Assembly (NCBI GenBank): GCA_024401825.1
Contig: JAKSKF010000007.1
Span: forward strand, 1 to 55,940
Reading direction: 5' to 3'
Source: Bacteroidales bacterium
GTDB lineage: Bacteria > Bacteroidota > Bacteroidia > Bacteroidales > UBA932
Length of the DNA stretch: 55,940 bases
Part shown: in pieces, positions 17,233-26,238 of the stretch
How positions within the stretch are numbered: position 1 is the first letter of the stretch
How the letters are laid out: each line of letters starts with the position of its first letter
Notes under the pieces: model-generated
Database searches by the model: none
Told to the model about the DNA's origin: nothing
The model's input: only the letters and a program-made list of their open reading frames with translations
Made by a program: the position numbers and the translations under genes

Positions 17233-17751
17233 TCAGGAGGCAAGATTGCGCATTGAACCGACACTCATACGCCCGTACAGGCACAACATCATCGAGATGT
17301 CCGCAGAGTACAGAATCACGTCCTCAAGATGCTCTCCAGTATTGTCGTAAACCACATAGACATTCATCCGCGCTCCCAAATACGTCACAGTCATCACGGG
17401 CTCGACGTTCAGGAGCAGACGGTCCATCTGACGGTCAAAGCCCTGTCTGTCGGAATCGGAGGAACCTCCGTACTGAATCAGGACCACGCTCTCCACACCG
17501 TCGACCAGGTTGAGGAAGTCCCCCACCCTGGGGTCATCGATACCCTTGGCGTAGGAATGTATCATAGACTTCAGCCCGAAGACGGCGAACATCCCCAGTT
17601 TCTCTGTCCTGAAGCCCTCGACCTTGGAATATCTGTTGACAAGCTTGTTGAGTTTCTGTTTCCTGACATTGGCGCAGAAGGACTCCTGCGAAAGTCCGAG
17701 GCACACCGCGACCACAAGCGAGACGGCGGCAATACGCTTCAAAATTCTCAT
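17233..17751 (-). CDS. DUF4252-like secreted protein
   Basis: A 172-aa protein with a signal peptide ending near SFC-ANV. The rest alternates short helices and strands (LNKLVNRYSKVEGFRTEKLG, then MTVTYLGARMNVYVVYDN), as in the Bacteroidota DUF4252 family of small exported proteins of unknown role. The start ATG overlaps the thiD stop (ATGA), so it is the last gene of the thiamine series although no link to thiamine is evident. Confidence 0.75.
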   Translation of the reverse strand: MRILKRIAAVSLVVAVCLGLSQESFCANVRKQKLNKLVNRYSKVEGFRTEKLGMFAVFGLKSMIHSYAKGIDDPRVGDFLNLVDGVESVVLIQYGGSSDSDRQGFDRQMDRLLLNVEPVMTVTYLGARMNVYVVYDNTGEHLEDVILYSADISMMLCLYGRMSVGSMRNLAS

Positions 17752-18566
17752 ATTCCCGAATTGTTTTTATAGAAATGATTGACGGGACCGTGCCCGTTGC
17801 CTATCCTGTAGAGGATGGAAGTCTCCACCGCCCTGGCGATATAGTCTTCGGCAGAGCCGACCGCATCGTCCAGACTTTGCCCGCGGGCGATGAAAGAGGC
17901 CACTGCCGAAGATAGGGTGCAACCCGTGCCGTGCGTGTTGGGGGTGTCGGTACGGGGCTTGCGGAACCAGGTGAACCCGCCGGTCCGGGCGTTGTAGAAA
18001 AGGTCGGAAAGGATGTCCGAATGAAGGTGACCTCCCTTGAGGAGAACGGAAAGGCCCGGGGAGGAAAGTTTGGAGATGACGGACGCGGCTTCCCCGAAAT
18101 CGGACTCGGAACGGATTTCGACGCCGGACAGGGCTTCGGCCTCCGGAATGTTGGGAGTTATCAGAGTGCACAGGGGCAGGAGTTCTCCTGCAAGCGCCCC
18201 GGCCGCTCCGTCTTCCATAAGGGAGTGTCCGGAAGTGGAGACCATCACAGGGTCCAGCACAACGGGAGGAAGGTCATATCCGGAAAGGGCACGGGCGACT
18301 TCGCTTACGGCCCCGGCCGAGAAAAGCATACCAATCTTTATCGCGTCTATGCGGATGTCGTCCAGCACGGCCCTTATCTGGGAGCCTATGACCTGCGGGG
18401 GAACGGGAAAAACCTCCCTGACACCCAGGGTGTTCTGCGCAGTGACTGCCGTAATCGCGCCGGCCGCGTAGGAGCCGGTCGCGCTTATGGTCTTGATGTC
18501 TGCCTGAATGCCGGCGCACCCGCCCGAATCGCTGCCCGCTATGGTAAGTACAGAAGGAAATATCAT
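17748..18566 (-). CDS. thiD: Hydroxymethylpyrimidine / HMP-phosphate kinase ThiD
   Basis: A 272-aa ribokinase-fold enzyme that phosphorylates HMP and then HMP-P for thiamine synthesis. Motifs: TIAGSDSGGCAGIQADIKT at the N-terminus, KIGMLFS, LDPVMVSTSGHSL, TPNIPEAEAL, and the anion-hole and catalytic NTHGTGCTLSSA near the C-terminus. The start is the ATG at 18564-18566, 5 nt after the thiL stop; the longer frame upstream would run into thiL. It overlaps the DUF4252 gene by 4 nt. Confidence 0.95.
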   Translation of the reverse strand: MIFPSVLTIAGSDSGGCAGIQADIKTISATGSYAAGAITAVTAQNTLGVREVFPVPPQVIGSQIRAVLDDIRIDAIKIGMLFSAGAVSEVARALSGYDLPPVVLDPVMVSTSGHSLMEDGAAGALAGELLPLCTLITPNIPEAEALSGVEIRSESDFGEAASVISKLSSPGLSVLLKGGHLHSDILSDLFYNARTGGFTWFRKPRTDTPNTHGTGCTLSSAVASFIARGQSLDDAVGSAEDYIARAVETSILYRIGNGHGPVNHFYKNNSGI

Positions 18567-18571
18567 ATTGT

Positions 18572-19498
18572 TCAAAAATGTCGGAAGCCGCAGAAGTCCC
18601 GGTCTGAATCTCTCCATACGAGTCTGCCGCTGTCAGTTATCTTCCCTATCACAAAATGTTCCACGGGAAGACTCTTCTGTGCGGAAGGGTCCACCGTAAA
18701 CAGGAGTTCATAGTCTTCTCCGCCGTCAAGGGCGTGTTCTCCGAAGTATGCGGGATTCCGGCTGTCCATTTCCGCCCCTACCGAGGACTCCTCCATAATG
18801 CGCCTTATGTCGGAAGCCACCCCGTCTGATAAGTCCATCATAGAGTGTACGCCGGGAACGGATGCGAGCAGTTGTCCCTCCCTGACCCTGGGTTCCGGCA
18901 TAAAGTGCCTGCGGACAAGCCTGAGGTCCTCCTCGTTCCGCGCCCCGCCGCCAAGGATTATGTCCAGCCCCGCTGCGCTCTCTCCGAGTATGCCCGTAAC
19001 GCACACAAGGTCGCCCGGCCTGGCTCCGGCCCTGGTGAGCGCCCCGCCTTCGGGGCATTCGCCCACTACGGCCACGCTGATGAAAAGCCGGTCCTTGGAA
19101 GAGGAGGTGTCCCCTCCGGCGAGGACTGTGTCATATCTGGCGGAGATGTCACGGTAACCTTCCATAAACCTTTCAAGCCATCCTGCGGGAAGATTGGAGG
19201 GCAGCGCGAGCGACAGCAGGCTGGCCACCGGTTTGCCGCCCATTGCCGCCATATCGCTCAGGTTCACCGCCAGGGACTTCCAGCCGAGCCGGAATGGGTC
19301 TGTCTTCGAAAGTATGAAGTGAATGTCCTCGACCAGCATATCCGTACTCATCAAGGTCGAAAGACCGGAGCGCTGGGGAAGAATCGCGCAATCGTCCCCA
19401 ATCCCTTTGATTGACGTCTTTTCAGGGAACATCTTCCTGATTTCGGAGATGAAGCCGAATTCGCCGCCGGACCTTATGTCTTCTTTCATATAAGTCAT
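18572..19498 (-). CDS. thiL: Thiamine-monophosphate kinase ThiL
   Basis: A 308-aa PurM-like ATP-dependent kinase that converts thiamine phosphate to thiamine diphosphate. Motifs: FGFISEI, GIGDDCAIL, STDMLVEDIHF, NLSDMAAMGG, GGDTSSS, MMDLSDGVASDI and DGGEDYELLFT. The ATG overlaps the thiE stop as ATGA; a second ATG three codons later is also possible. It is the third gene of thiM-thiE-thiL-thiD. Confidence 0.96.
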   Translation of the reverse strand: MTYMKEDIRSGGEFGFISEIRKMFPEKTSIKGIGDDCAILPQRSGLSTLMSTDMLVEDIHFILSKTDPFRLGWKSLAVNLSDMAAMGGKPVASLLSLALPSNLPAGWLERFMEGYRDISARYDTVLAGGDTSSSKDRLFISVAVVGECPEGGALTRAGARPGDLVCVTGILGESAAGLDIILGGGARNEEDLRLVRRHFMPEPRVREGQLLASVPGVHSMMDLSDGVASDIRRIMEESSVGAEMDSRNPAYFGEHALDGGEDYELLFTVDPSAQKSLPVEHFVIGKITDSGRLVWRDSDRDFCGFRHF

Positions 19499-20112
19499 AT
19501 CTTCAACAATTCGGATGCCGCCCGTTCAGGGTCCGGAGCGCCCATTATCGCGCTCACCACCGCTATTCCCGCAACTCCGCAGGCTTTCACCCGGGCCGCG
19601 TTGGAAAGGTTCACGCCACCTATGGCAACACAGGGATGCACGGACATCCGGACAGCCTGACTCAGCCCTTCCTCGCCGAAGGCGGGAGCAGTGTCCATCT
19701 TGGTAGGAGTGCTGAATACTGGTGAGACTCCTATATAGCTTACATCCAACGAATTGGCAACGCTCACCTGCTCCAGTGATTCAACGGACAGGCCTATAAT
19801 CTTTTCCTCGCCCAGAAGGGCGCGCGCCATTACGACAGGCATATCGGACTGACCGGTGTGAACTCCCTCGGCGCCGCAGGCCAGGGCCACGTCCACCCTG
19901 TCGTTGACAATCAGGGGAACCCCGAGTTCCCTCAGAAAATCGTGCAGGGCCACAGCCCTTTCCACAAAGTCGCGGGTGCAGGTGTCCTTCTCCCTCAACT
20001 GGACCATAGTTACCCCGCCCCTTACGGCGGCGCCGACAACGTCCAGGAAGTCCCTCCCGTTCAGGAAGGAAGAGTCGGTCACGAGATATAAGGAAAGTTG
20101 TTCCCGGTTCAT
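19495..20112 (-). CDS. thiE: Thiamine-phosphate synthase ThiE
   Basis: A TIM-barrel enzyme of about 205 aa that joins HMP-PP and thiazole phosphate. Motifs: MVQLREKD, LIVNDRVDVALACGAEGVH, SYIGVSPVFSTPTK, AIGGVNLSN. The frame extends to 20124, but the ATG at 20110-20112 overlaps the thiM stop as ATGA, the arrangement used at the thiE-thiL junction, so that start is preferred. Confidence 0.95.
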   Translation of the reverse strand: MNREQLSLYLVTDSSFLNGRDFLDVVGAAVRGGVTMVQLREKDTCTRDFVERAVALHDFLRELGVPLIVNDRVDVALACGAEGVHTGQSDMPVVMARALLGEEKIIGLSVESLEQVSVANSLDVSYIGVSPVFSTPTKMDTAPAFGEEGLSQAVRMSVHPCVAIGGVNLSNAARVKACGVAGIAVVSAIMGAPDPERAASELLKI

Positions 20113-20888
20113 AGCGACATCCATATTTCATCCAGGAAACGGACCGCAAACTCACCCGGACCTTCGCAAGAGTGCCCGGCGGCGAAACCGGCGTTCTTCA
20201 TAAGCGCCATAGCGTTGAAACAGGCCTCGAAAGGGTATCTGTTCACGGCGGCGAAGGCCGCCGAAAGCGCAGTGGCGGCACATCCCATCCCCGTTACCCG
20301 GGACATAAGGGCAGAACCTCCGGAGAGAGTCCTGAAAGAGTTTCCGTCCGTCAGCAGGTCTTCTTTCCCGCTTACGCAGACCGCTGCTCCGCAGCTGCAG
20401 GACAGAAGTTCCGCGCTCCGGCGGGCGTCATCGGCACCGCACAGGGAATCGACTCCTCTTGAAAGCCGCCTGACCTCACGGGCGCAGCCGTTGGCGAGAG
20501 CTATGATTTCGGCGGCATTGCCTTTTATGATGGACGGTTTGAAACGCGCTATAAGTTCCAGACAACATTCGAGTCTGTAGGAGGAAGCGGCCGCCCCGGC
20601 AGGGTCCAGAGCCCAGGGTATGGATTTCTCCGCCGCGATTGACGCCGCCTTCGCCATCAGTTCCCTCTGAGGGGCGTCAAGAGTCCCCACGTTGATGCAG
20701 AGGGCGCCGGCTTTCTCCATTATGTCGGGGAGTTCCCCGGGCCAGGATGTCATAAGGGGTGACGCTCCCGCCGCCAGAAGGACATTGGCAGTGAAACCGG
20801 CGCTCACAAGGTTGCATATGTTGACAACGAGCGGAGACTTGTTTCGCAAGGATTTCAAATCCTCGTGGTAAACGAATGAATCGGCCAT
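20109..20888 (-). CDS. thiM: Hydroxyethylthiazole kinase ThiM
   Basis: A 259-aa ribokinase-like salvage enzyme that phosphorylates hydroxyethylthiazole. Motifs: SPLVVNICNLVSAGFTANV, the product-side LDPAGAAAS, IKGNAAEI and the GMGCAATALSAAF active-site glycine-rich loop, with Cys in the catalytic position. It is first in the thi series, which has thiazole and HMP kinases but none of thiC, thiS, thiF, thiG or thiH, so the operon looks like salvage. The -7 box at 20901-20908 lies only 12 nt upstream, leaving no room for a TPP riboswitch. Confidence 0.94.
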   Translation of the reverse strand: MADSFVYHEDLKSLRNKSPLVVNICNLVSAGFTANVLLAAGASPLMTSWPGELPDIMEKAGALCINVGTLDAPQRELMAKAASIAAEKSIPWALDPAGAAASSYRLECCLELIARFKPSIIKGNAAEIIALANGCAREVRRLSRGVDSLCGADDARRSAELLSCSCGAAVCVSGKEDLLTDGNSFRTLSGGSALMSRVTGMGCAATALSAAFAAVNRYPFEACFNAMALMKNAGFAAGHSCEGPGEFAVRFLDEIWMSL

Positions 20889-20900
20889 TTTTTATTATGG

Positions 20901-20908
20901 CAAATATA
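20901..20908 (-). promoter_or_regulatory. thiM operon -7 promoter box
   Basis: Minus strand TATATTTG, 12 nt before the thiM ATG, predicting a leader of only several nucleotides. It is divergent from the box at 20920-20927. Confidence 0.6.
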
Positions 20909-20919
20909 CAAAATTTGAC

Positions 20920-20927
20920 TAAATTTG
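20920..20927 (+). promoter_or_regulatory. Threonine-aldolase-like gene -7 promoter box
   Basis: TAAATTTG matches TAnnTTTG and ends 32 nt before the chosen ATG at 20960; it shows that the earlier in-frame start at 20876 is not transcribed from here. Confidence 0.6.
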
Positions 20928-20959
20928 CCAGCTCCAAAAGAGAGAAACCAAAAGAGAAA

Positions 20960-21982
20960 ATGACAAGATTCGATTGCGACTATATGGCCGGGGCGCACCC
21001 TGAGATTCTGAAAGTGATAAACGAGAACAACAGAATCCAGACTCCCGGTTACGGAGAGGACTCTTTCTGCGACGAAGCCCGCGAACTCATCCGCAAGGCC
21101 TGCGGGAAACCTGATGCGCAGGTTTACTTCCTTGTCGGCGGGACACAGACGAACGCGGCGGTCCTGGACTGCATACTTCCGCATACCAGAGGAGTGCTTT
21201 CCACCGAAACCGGGCACATCAACGTCCACGAGGCGGGCGCCATCGAATTTTCCGGGCACAAGGTGCTCAGTCTCCCCTCCCACGACGGCAGGATGGACTC
21301 TTCGGAACTCAGGGACTGGATTCAGAAATTCAACGCTGACGACACGAGGATGCATATGGTCGCGCCGGGAGCCGTATATATCTCGTTTCCCACGGAACTC
21401 GGCACCGTTTACAGCAGGGATGAACTGGAGTCTCTCTACGGAGTCTGCCGCGAAGCCGGTCTTCCCCTGTTCATAGACGGAGCAAGGCTCGGCTACGGAC
21501 TCGCCGCATCATTTGAACTGGACCTGAAGGACATCGCCAACCTGTGCGACGTCTTCTACATAGGCGGGACCAAGATGGGAGCCCTGTTCGGAGAGGCCGT
21601 GGTCTGCACCCGTCCCGACCTGATGAAAGATTTCTTCACGCTTATGAAAGCCAGGGGGTCCGTACTCGCCAAAGGCAGGCTTCTCGGGATGCAGTTCGCC
21701 CGCTTCTTCAGGGACGACCTCTACCTGGAAATCGGAAAGCACGGCGTCAAGATGGCTCTCGAACTCCGTGACATCCTGGAATCCAAGGGCTTCAGGACCT
21801 TCATAGACTCCCCCACCAACCAGCAGTTCTTCGTACTGCCCAACAAGGTTGCGGACAGGCTCCTCAGGGAAGTGAGCTTCGAGTTCTGGGGACCTCGCAC
21901 AGAGGAAGAGTCTCAAGTCAGGTTCGTCACTTCCTGGGAGACCACACAGGAAGACATAGACAGGCTGGCGTCCCTGCTCTAG
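20960..21982 (+). CDS. Low-specificity threonine aldolase-like PLP enzyme
   Basis: A 340-aa fold-type I PLP enzyme. It opens with MTRFDCDYMAGAHPEIL, as expected for the family. GGTQTNAAVLDC forms the phosphate cradle, FIDGARLGYGLA carries the Asp that holds the pyridine nitrogen, and YIGGTKMGALFG carries the Schiff-base Lys. It would cleave L-threonine or L-allo-threonine to glycine and acetaldehyde, though related beta-eliminating lyases cannot be excluded. The start at ATG 20960 lies after the promoter box. Its TAG overlaps the stop of the convergent porin gene by 4 nt (CTAG). Confidence 0.88.
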   Translation: MTRFDCDYMAGAHPEILKVINENNRIQTPGYGEDSFCDEARELIRKACGKPDAQVYFLVGGTQTNAAVLDCILPHTRGVLSTETGHINVHEAGAIEFSGHKVLSLPSHDGRMDSSELRDWIQKFNADDTRMHMVAPGAVYISFPTELGTVYSRDELESLYGVCREAGLPLFIDGARLGYGLAASFELDLKDIANLCDVFYIGGTKMGALFGEAVVCTRPDLMKDFFTLMKARGSVLAKGRLLGMQFARFFRDDLYLEIGKHGVKMALELRDILESKGFRTFIDSPTNQQFFVLPNKVADRLLREVSFEFWGPRTEEESQVRFVTSWETTQEDIDRLASLL

Positions 21983-23256
21983 AAGCAATAGGCCATCACG
22001 AAGGCAAGACGGTGGGCCTGACCGAAGTCGGGAGCGCCGTTTGCGGCGTAAAGTCTCTTGTTCAGGAACATATACTCTATCCCGCAGTAGGCGTAGTCGT
22101 CGAAGTTCCAGAAGAAGTTTGCAAGTCCCCCCAGGGCATTCCTGAAGTTGTCGTAGAGGGTGTATCGGGGAGAATCGAACACGTGGGAGTCGAACAGTAC
22201 GAATGAAGAGCAGAATTTCCTGGACCAGGCGGCCTCGAATGAAATTCCGGCGTTGACGCTCGGAACCGCTGACATAGACTTGTAAACGCCGTCGGTGGAA
22301 TTGTTGATTGCAAGGTCCAGCTTCATCCCCTGGAAACTCCTGAGGTACGAGTTGATGCCCCTGCCGCCTATGAAATCCCAGGAAATCTTGAACATCGGCG
22401 ACAATTTGACGCCACCGCTGAAGGCAATTGCGTAGCCCGGAACGTGACCGTTGATGCCGACATTGTCGTATTCCGGCGGATATTCGAAACTCCAATAGGA
22501 AAGATAACGGAACATACAGGCAAACTGGAGGTGGCCTCCGGTCCAATTGTACTTGAGCTTCAACGCTATGTCAGGCAGGGGCTGGTATGTGGTTCCTATT
22601 CCGCTCTGCTGTCCGTAATGGTCCAAGTCCACCGTGGGAAGTTCGAGCGACCCGGCAAGACTCAGCCCGCATTTGAAGCGCTGAGTGTATCCTATCAGGA
22701 AATGGGGTTTGTCAACCAGGGAGGTGAGGGCCGTTCCCGTGGACTTGACTCCATATTCAAGGTCCGTCAGGAAGGTCGGTATCATTCCGAGCGAGAAACC
22801 GTTAAGGGAAAGATAGGCCTCTGCAAGCTTGATTTTGTTGTTGTCATCCCCGTCAATCTTCAGGAATGCGGTAATCTTGTACTTTCCGAGTTTTGCCCTG
22901 GCCTTGGCGTACAGGTAACTGTCCGACAGTTTTCCGTAGAACCCGGGGCTCTTGTCAGTGGGCACCGACAGGCTCCAGGGATTGAAAGCCACCGTACTGA
23001 CGGCCCCTCCGAATCCGTAGGAGGCAACGCCCTTCACTACGCCGCCGACACCGAAGTCTATGCCTGTCCTCTTGTCGGAAAACATAAAGCGGGGGTCTCC
23101 CATATCGCGGTTCGCCTTCTGGTAGAAACCCATCTCGTCCCTGTATTGGGTGATATCCTTGACGGTGGTGTCCCTGACTATGGCCTGCGCATTCGCCGTG
23201 AAGGGAATCACGACGGCAAGCGCAAACGCAATCAAAATCATATTCTTTCCTTTCAT
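21979..23256 (-). CDS. Outer-membrane beta-barrel porin (DcaP-like)
   Basis: A 425-aa protein with a signal peptide ending near ANAQA. The mature part is a series of alternating amphipathic strands with many aromatic and Gly residues (DFGVGGVVKGVASYGFGG, LYAKARAKLGKYKITAFLKI) and ends in Phe (VMAYCF), as outer-membrane barrels do. It best resembles DcaP-type porins, but the exact family is uncertain. The ATG overlaps the upstream HAD gene stop by 4 nt; it is the last gene of the eleven-gene series starting at 31345. Confidence 0.75.
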   Translation of the reverse strand: MKGKNMILIAFALAVVIPFTANAQAIVRDTTVKDITQYRDEMGFYQKANRDMGDPRFMFSDKRTGIDFGVGGVVKGVASYGFGGAVSTVAFNPWSLSVPTDKSPGFYGKLSDSYLYAKARAKLGKYKITAFLKIDGDDNNKIKLAEAYLSLNGFSLGMIPTFLTDLEYGVKSTGTALTSLVDKPHFLIGYTQRFKCGLSLAGSLELPTVDLDHYGQQSGIGTTYQPLPDIALKLKYNWTGGHLQFACMFRYLSYWSFEYPPEYDNVGINGHVPGYAIAFSGGVKLSPMFKISWDFIGGRGINSYLRSFQGMKLDLAINNSTDGVYKSMSAVPSVNAGISFEAAWSRKFCSSFVLFDSHVFDSPRYTLYDNFRNALGGLANFFWNFDDYAYCGIEYMFLNKRLYAANGAPDFGQAHRLAFVMAYCF

Positions 23257-23870
23257 AAGCCAAAACCGTTCAGTTTGTCCGGGACGGCGTCCGCCGGCAG
23301 AAAGCCGGCGCCGAGCGCTTCCGCGCTCCGTTTGTCGGTGTCAGTCCTGTCACCGACAAACAACGCCTCCTGCGGTGTGGTTTCCAATATCTCCAGCACC
23401 TTGGCCGCCGCCTTCGCGCAGGGTTTGGGTCCTCCGAACGAGACAGCGTCGGCGAGAAGGTCAAAAATTTCCGGGTCTATCCCCAGCGCCTCCAATTTTT
23501 CGGCAATATAGCAATAGTCTGAAAAACAAGCAAGTCTGACGCCTTCGGCCTTGAGCCTGGACAACAGAGGAACAACCCACTTGCGTGGTTTGAAGCGGCG
23601 TTTCAGGAGTCTTGCCTGGAGTGGAAGGTATTCCCGGAAGAACCATCTTTCCACCTCTGACCTTTCTATCCCGGATTCCAGAGAGACCGCCTCCAGAAAA
23701 CTTTCCTCCGGATTGTCGCCGAGACAGCGGCCCGCAAGCCTTTTCCTGCAACGCCGTTCGGCCGCAAGCAGGCGCAGCCTCCCCGGGCTGTTCAGGATTA
23801 CCAGGAGCGGCAGGGCGGAATTGTCATACAGGGTTCCGTCCAGGTCAAATATGACTGACTTAATCTTCAT
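23253..23870 (-). CDS. HAD-superfamily hydrolase
   Basis: A 205-aa phosphatase-like protein. HAD motif I is FDLDGTLYDN at the N-terminus, motif II the Ser in LACFSDY, the motif III Lys in GPKPCAK, and motif IV is VGDRTDTD. A helical cap of about 80 residues sits between motifs I and II, as in subfamily I enzymes. The substrate is unknown. It overlaps plsC by 11 nt and the porin gene by 4 nt, so translation is likely coupled. Confidence 0.88.
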   Translation of the reverse strand: MKIKSVIFDLDGTLYDNSALPLLVILNSPGRLRLLAAERRCRKRLAGRCLGDNPEESFLEAVSLESGIERSEVERWFFREYLPLQARLLKRRFKPRKWVVPLLSRLKAEGVRLACFSDYCYIAEKLEALGIDPEIFDLLADAVSFGGPKPCAKAAAKVLEILETTPQEALFVGDRTDTDKRSAEALGAGFLPADAVPDKLNGFGL

Positions 23871-24687
23871 TCCAGAATGCAGGCCAGGGATTTTCTATGA
23901 TGCCGGCCATATCGCATACGGATGCGTGGGCCTCACGCAACAGGCGTTCCACCTCATCCTTTCGGGGCCGGCTCCTGTCCGGGAAGAGCGGCTCTCCCAC
24001 GGTCAGGGTGAGAAGAGGAATCTCCGGCTTGCCGAAAAGTCTGTAGATGCCCTTGCGCTCTCGATAACTGATATTCAGCGGAAGTACGGGCACTCCGTAC
24101 TTGTATGCCATGGTGAACGCTCCCTTCCTGAAAGGCTTCACCGGCTTGTAGAAATGCCAGTTGCGCGCCTCCGGGAACACCAGAATCCATTCCTTGCGGC
24201 GGTGAATCTCGTCGAAGGCCTCGTTGAACTTCCGCAGACCCCCGAAATCGTCGGGAACGGGGATTCCCCCGAAATATTTCAGATACCAGGCCTGGTCTCC
24301 GTTGAAATGGTCCTGCAGCATAGGCGTCCTCAGACGGTGTCCCAGAATCCTCGCCACCGCGGCTCCGTCGTGGGGATAACAGTGGTTGCATACGGCAATG
24401 ACTCCGCCCGCAAACTCCCTGCGGTACTTGCGGAGCACCTTCCTGTTGCGGAAGCGCATTCCGTAGCGGAAGACGTCGGAAAGCATCAGGGGCACGTATA
24501 CCACAAGGTCTGCCAGTATGTGCTGCAGCCTGAAGGACAGCGAGTCGTCCAGGTACGTATAAGTGTCGTCGAACTTGAGGTCGCGGAGTTTCCGCACGGG
24601 AACAAGACGCGCATAGGGGTCGTCGGTGGGATAGTCTATTCCGACATCGGGCAGATATACGCCCTTCCTGAGTTTGAGATTCTTCAT
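23860..24687 (-). CDS. PlsC-like 1-acylglycerol-3-phosphate acyltransferase
   Basis: A 275-aa glycerolipid acyltransferase-family protein. The catalytic NHCYPHDGA (Hx4D) is near residue 100 and the phosphate-binding FPEARN near 170. A hydrophobic stretch near 55-75 (LADLVVYVPLMLSDVF) could be membrane-embedded. It would transfer an acyl chain to lysophosphatidic acid or a related lipid at the inner membrane. It begins 7 nt after the secreted-protein gene and lies late in the alarmone/partner-switching series. Confidence 0.85.
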   Translation of the reverse strand: MKNLKLRKGVYLPDVGIDYPTDDPYARLVPVRKLRDLKFDDTYTYLDDSLSFRLQHILADLVVYVPLMLSDVFRYGMRFRNRKVLRKYRREFAGGVIAVCNHCYPHDGAAVARILGHRLRTPMLQDHFNGDQAWYLKYFGGIPVPDDFGGLRKFNEAFDEIHRRKEWILVFPEARNWHFYKPVKPFRKGAFTMAYKYGVPVLPLNISYRERKGIYRLFGKPEIPLLTLTVGEPLFPDRSRPRKDEVERLLREAHASVCDMAGIIENPWPAFWNED

Positions 24688-24694
24688 AAGTACG

Positions 24695-25327
24695 TCATTT
24701 TCTTTTCCAGGTGGTAACGGGAGTACCGGGTCCCCCTTCCACTGACTTGTATCCTGTAAGCGAGCCGTCTTCCGGCGAATAATAGTAGTCCGCGTGCCAC
24801 AATTTCTTCTTGACGCCGACCGGGGTCGCCCTCACGCATATGCCGTCGAGGTCGTGGCACTTGACGGTGCGGGCCTCCATAGTCACCAGCGAAAACTCTC
24901 CGGGGCGGAAACATTCATAGCGGACGACCTCTCCGGGAGAGACGGTTCTTCCGCAAATATAGGCAAGGTTCTGATACCACGGAAGTCCCCGACCGCTTTC
25001 ATATTTGTCAACACTCTTTCCTTTTGTAACACCGCACAGATGATAACGGTCGCCCTCACGGGTTATTGACATATCGAAATCCTTGCTGGAATCGACTATA
25101 CGCCAGAATACGGTCTGGTTGTCACTGTCTATCCTATGGTAACTTTTCTGTGTCCCAATTTGTATGAACAAGTTTGTTACATTTCCGTCCTTGGAAATTT
25201 TGTATATAACCTCGGATGTCCTGAAGCCCGTTTTCTTTGTAAATTTGATAGTCTGGGCATAATTTGGAATTGACAACAGTAAAAACAGCGTTGACAGATA
25301 GAAAATTATGCGTTTGACGGATTTCAT
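24695..25327 (-). CDS. Secreted protein of unknown function
   Basis: A 210-aa protein with a signal peptide (KRIIFYLSTLFLLLSIPNYA, cleavage before QTIKF). The mature chain is rich in beta-strand patterns and has four Cys residues (LCGV, YICG, YECF, VKCHDLDGICV) that could form disulfides in the periplasm. The TVKCHDLDGICV...TPVG... segment and the YYYSPEDGSLTGYKSVEGG end recall DUF3108-like periplasmic proteins, but I do not assign a family. It lies 7 nt after the esterase gene and 7 nt before plsC. Confidence 0.75.
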   Translation of the reverse strand: MKSVKRIIFYLSTLFLLLSIPNYAQTIKFTKKTGFRTSEVIYKISKDGNVTNLFIQIGTQKSYHRIDSDNQTVFWRIVDSSKDFDMSITREGDRYHLCGVTKGKSVDKYESGRGLPWYQNLAYICGRTVSPGEVVRYECFRPGEFSLVTMEARTVKCHDLDGICVRATPVGVKKKLWHADYYYSPEDGSLTGYKSVEGGPGTPVTTWKRK

Positions 25328-25334
25328 CTTGCAA

Positions 25335-26237
25335 TCAGAAGAGTGATTTTACAAATGTTTCCAGATATTCAGACCAATTGTACCAGTCGTGACCGCCTTT
25401 TGACTCTTCATAAATGTAGCAGAATCCGTTTTTGTTCAGGTAATGACGGTAATCTTCGACGTGTCCGTAAAGAGGGTCGGCTGTCCCGACTGCAAGCGAG
25501 TAGATTCTTGGTGTGTCGCTGAACTGTTCTCTCTGCGCGGAGCGCAAATCCCTGTAAATTCCGGAATAAGGACTCTTTTGCGGAGGCCAGGGTTGCCACA
25601 AGGGGGAAAACAGGCCCACATAGTCGAACATATGCGGATTCAGAGCCGAAATGTATATGCATTGAAGCGCTCCAATCGAAAGTCCGGCTATTGCCCTGTC
25701 GGACTTGTCGGCGCGTACCCTGAAATTGCTCTCCACAAAGCCTACGACGTCATTCACGAAACTGCTCTCCACAGCGCCGTTTACTTCAAAAAAGCTCTCC
25801 ATGGCGTTCTTGAAACGCGACAGGCCGTAGTCGGCGTCGTCGTCATACTGGTTCGTATTGGGCAGGACAACTATGAAATCCCTGCACTCCCCCTTGCGGC
25901 GAAGGGTATCGAGCATCTCCACCAAACCTCCGTCCTTTATCCAGGAGGTCTCGTTGCCCCTTGCGCCGTGCAGGAGGTAGAGGACAGGGTACTCCTCCGT
26001 GTTGCCGTAATAGTCAGGAGGCAGATAAACGAGCATCCTGCGCCTTGTGGGGCCGATATCGGCGCTGCAAGGATAATAGAACTCCTGGAGGGACGATGAA
26101 GGCCTGAACAGCGAGTCAATCGCCTGGAGCGTCAGATATTCCTTGTCAACAGTAAAAATGCGGTTTATGACCGAACATCCGCAGAAGATTCCGGTCATCG
26201 CAAGAAAAATCAGTGCCGTGCCTGTGCGCCTCCTCAT
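25335..26237 (-). CDS. Lipoprotein esterase (esterase D / enterochelin esterase type)
   Basis: A 300-aa alpha/beta hydrolase with a lipoprotein signal ending FCGC. Motifs: YLLHGARGNETSW (oxyanion), VVLPNTNQ, nucleophile elbow AGLSIGALQ (GxSxG), acid GTADPLYG and catalytic His in GGHDW. The pattern is that of the putative esterase family (Fes/esterase D), which includes carbohydrate acetyl and feruloyl esterases. The preceding phosphatase gene ends 1 nt upstream. Confidence 0.88.
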   Translation of the reverse strand: MRRRTGTALIFLAMTGIFCGCSVINRIFTVDKEYLTLQAIDSLFRPSSSLQEFYYPCSADIGPTRRRMLVYLPPDYYGNTEEYPVLYLLHGARGNETSWIKDGGLVEMLDTLRRKGECRDFIVVLPNTNQYDDDADYGLSRFKNAMESFFEVNGAVESSFVNDVVGFVESNFRVRADKSDRAIAGLSIGALQCIYISALNPHMFDYVGLFSPLWQPWPPQKSPYSGIYRDLRSAQREQFSDTPRIYSLAVGTADPLYGHVEDYRHYLNKNGFCYIYEESKGGHDWYNWSEYLETFVKSLF

Positions 26238-26238
26238 C

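Noticed and set aside
18613-18626. Partial match to the dispersed repeat (ACGAGTCTGCC) inside thiL.
   Set aside because: Only 11 bases, within a conserved coding region, so chance is sufficient.
20889-20959. Possible TPP riboswitch before thiM.
   Set aside because: The region is short, AT-rich and filled by two promoter boxes; no thi-box sequence is present.
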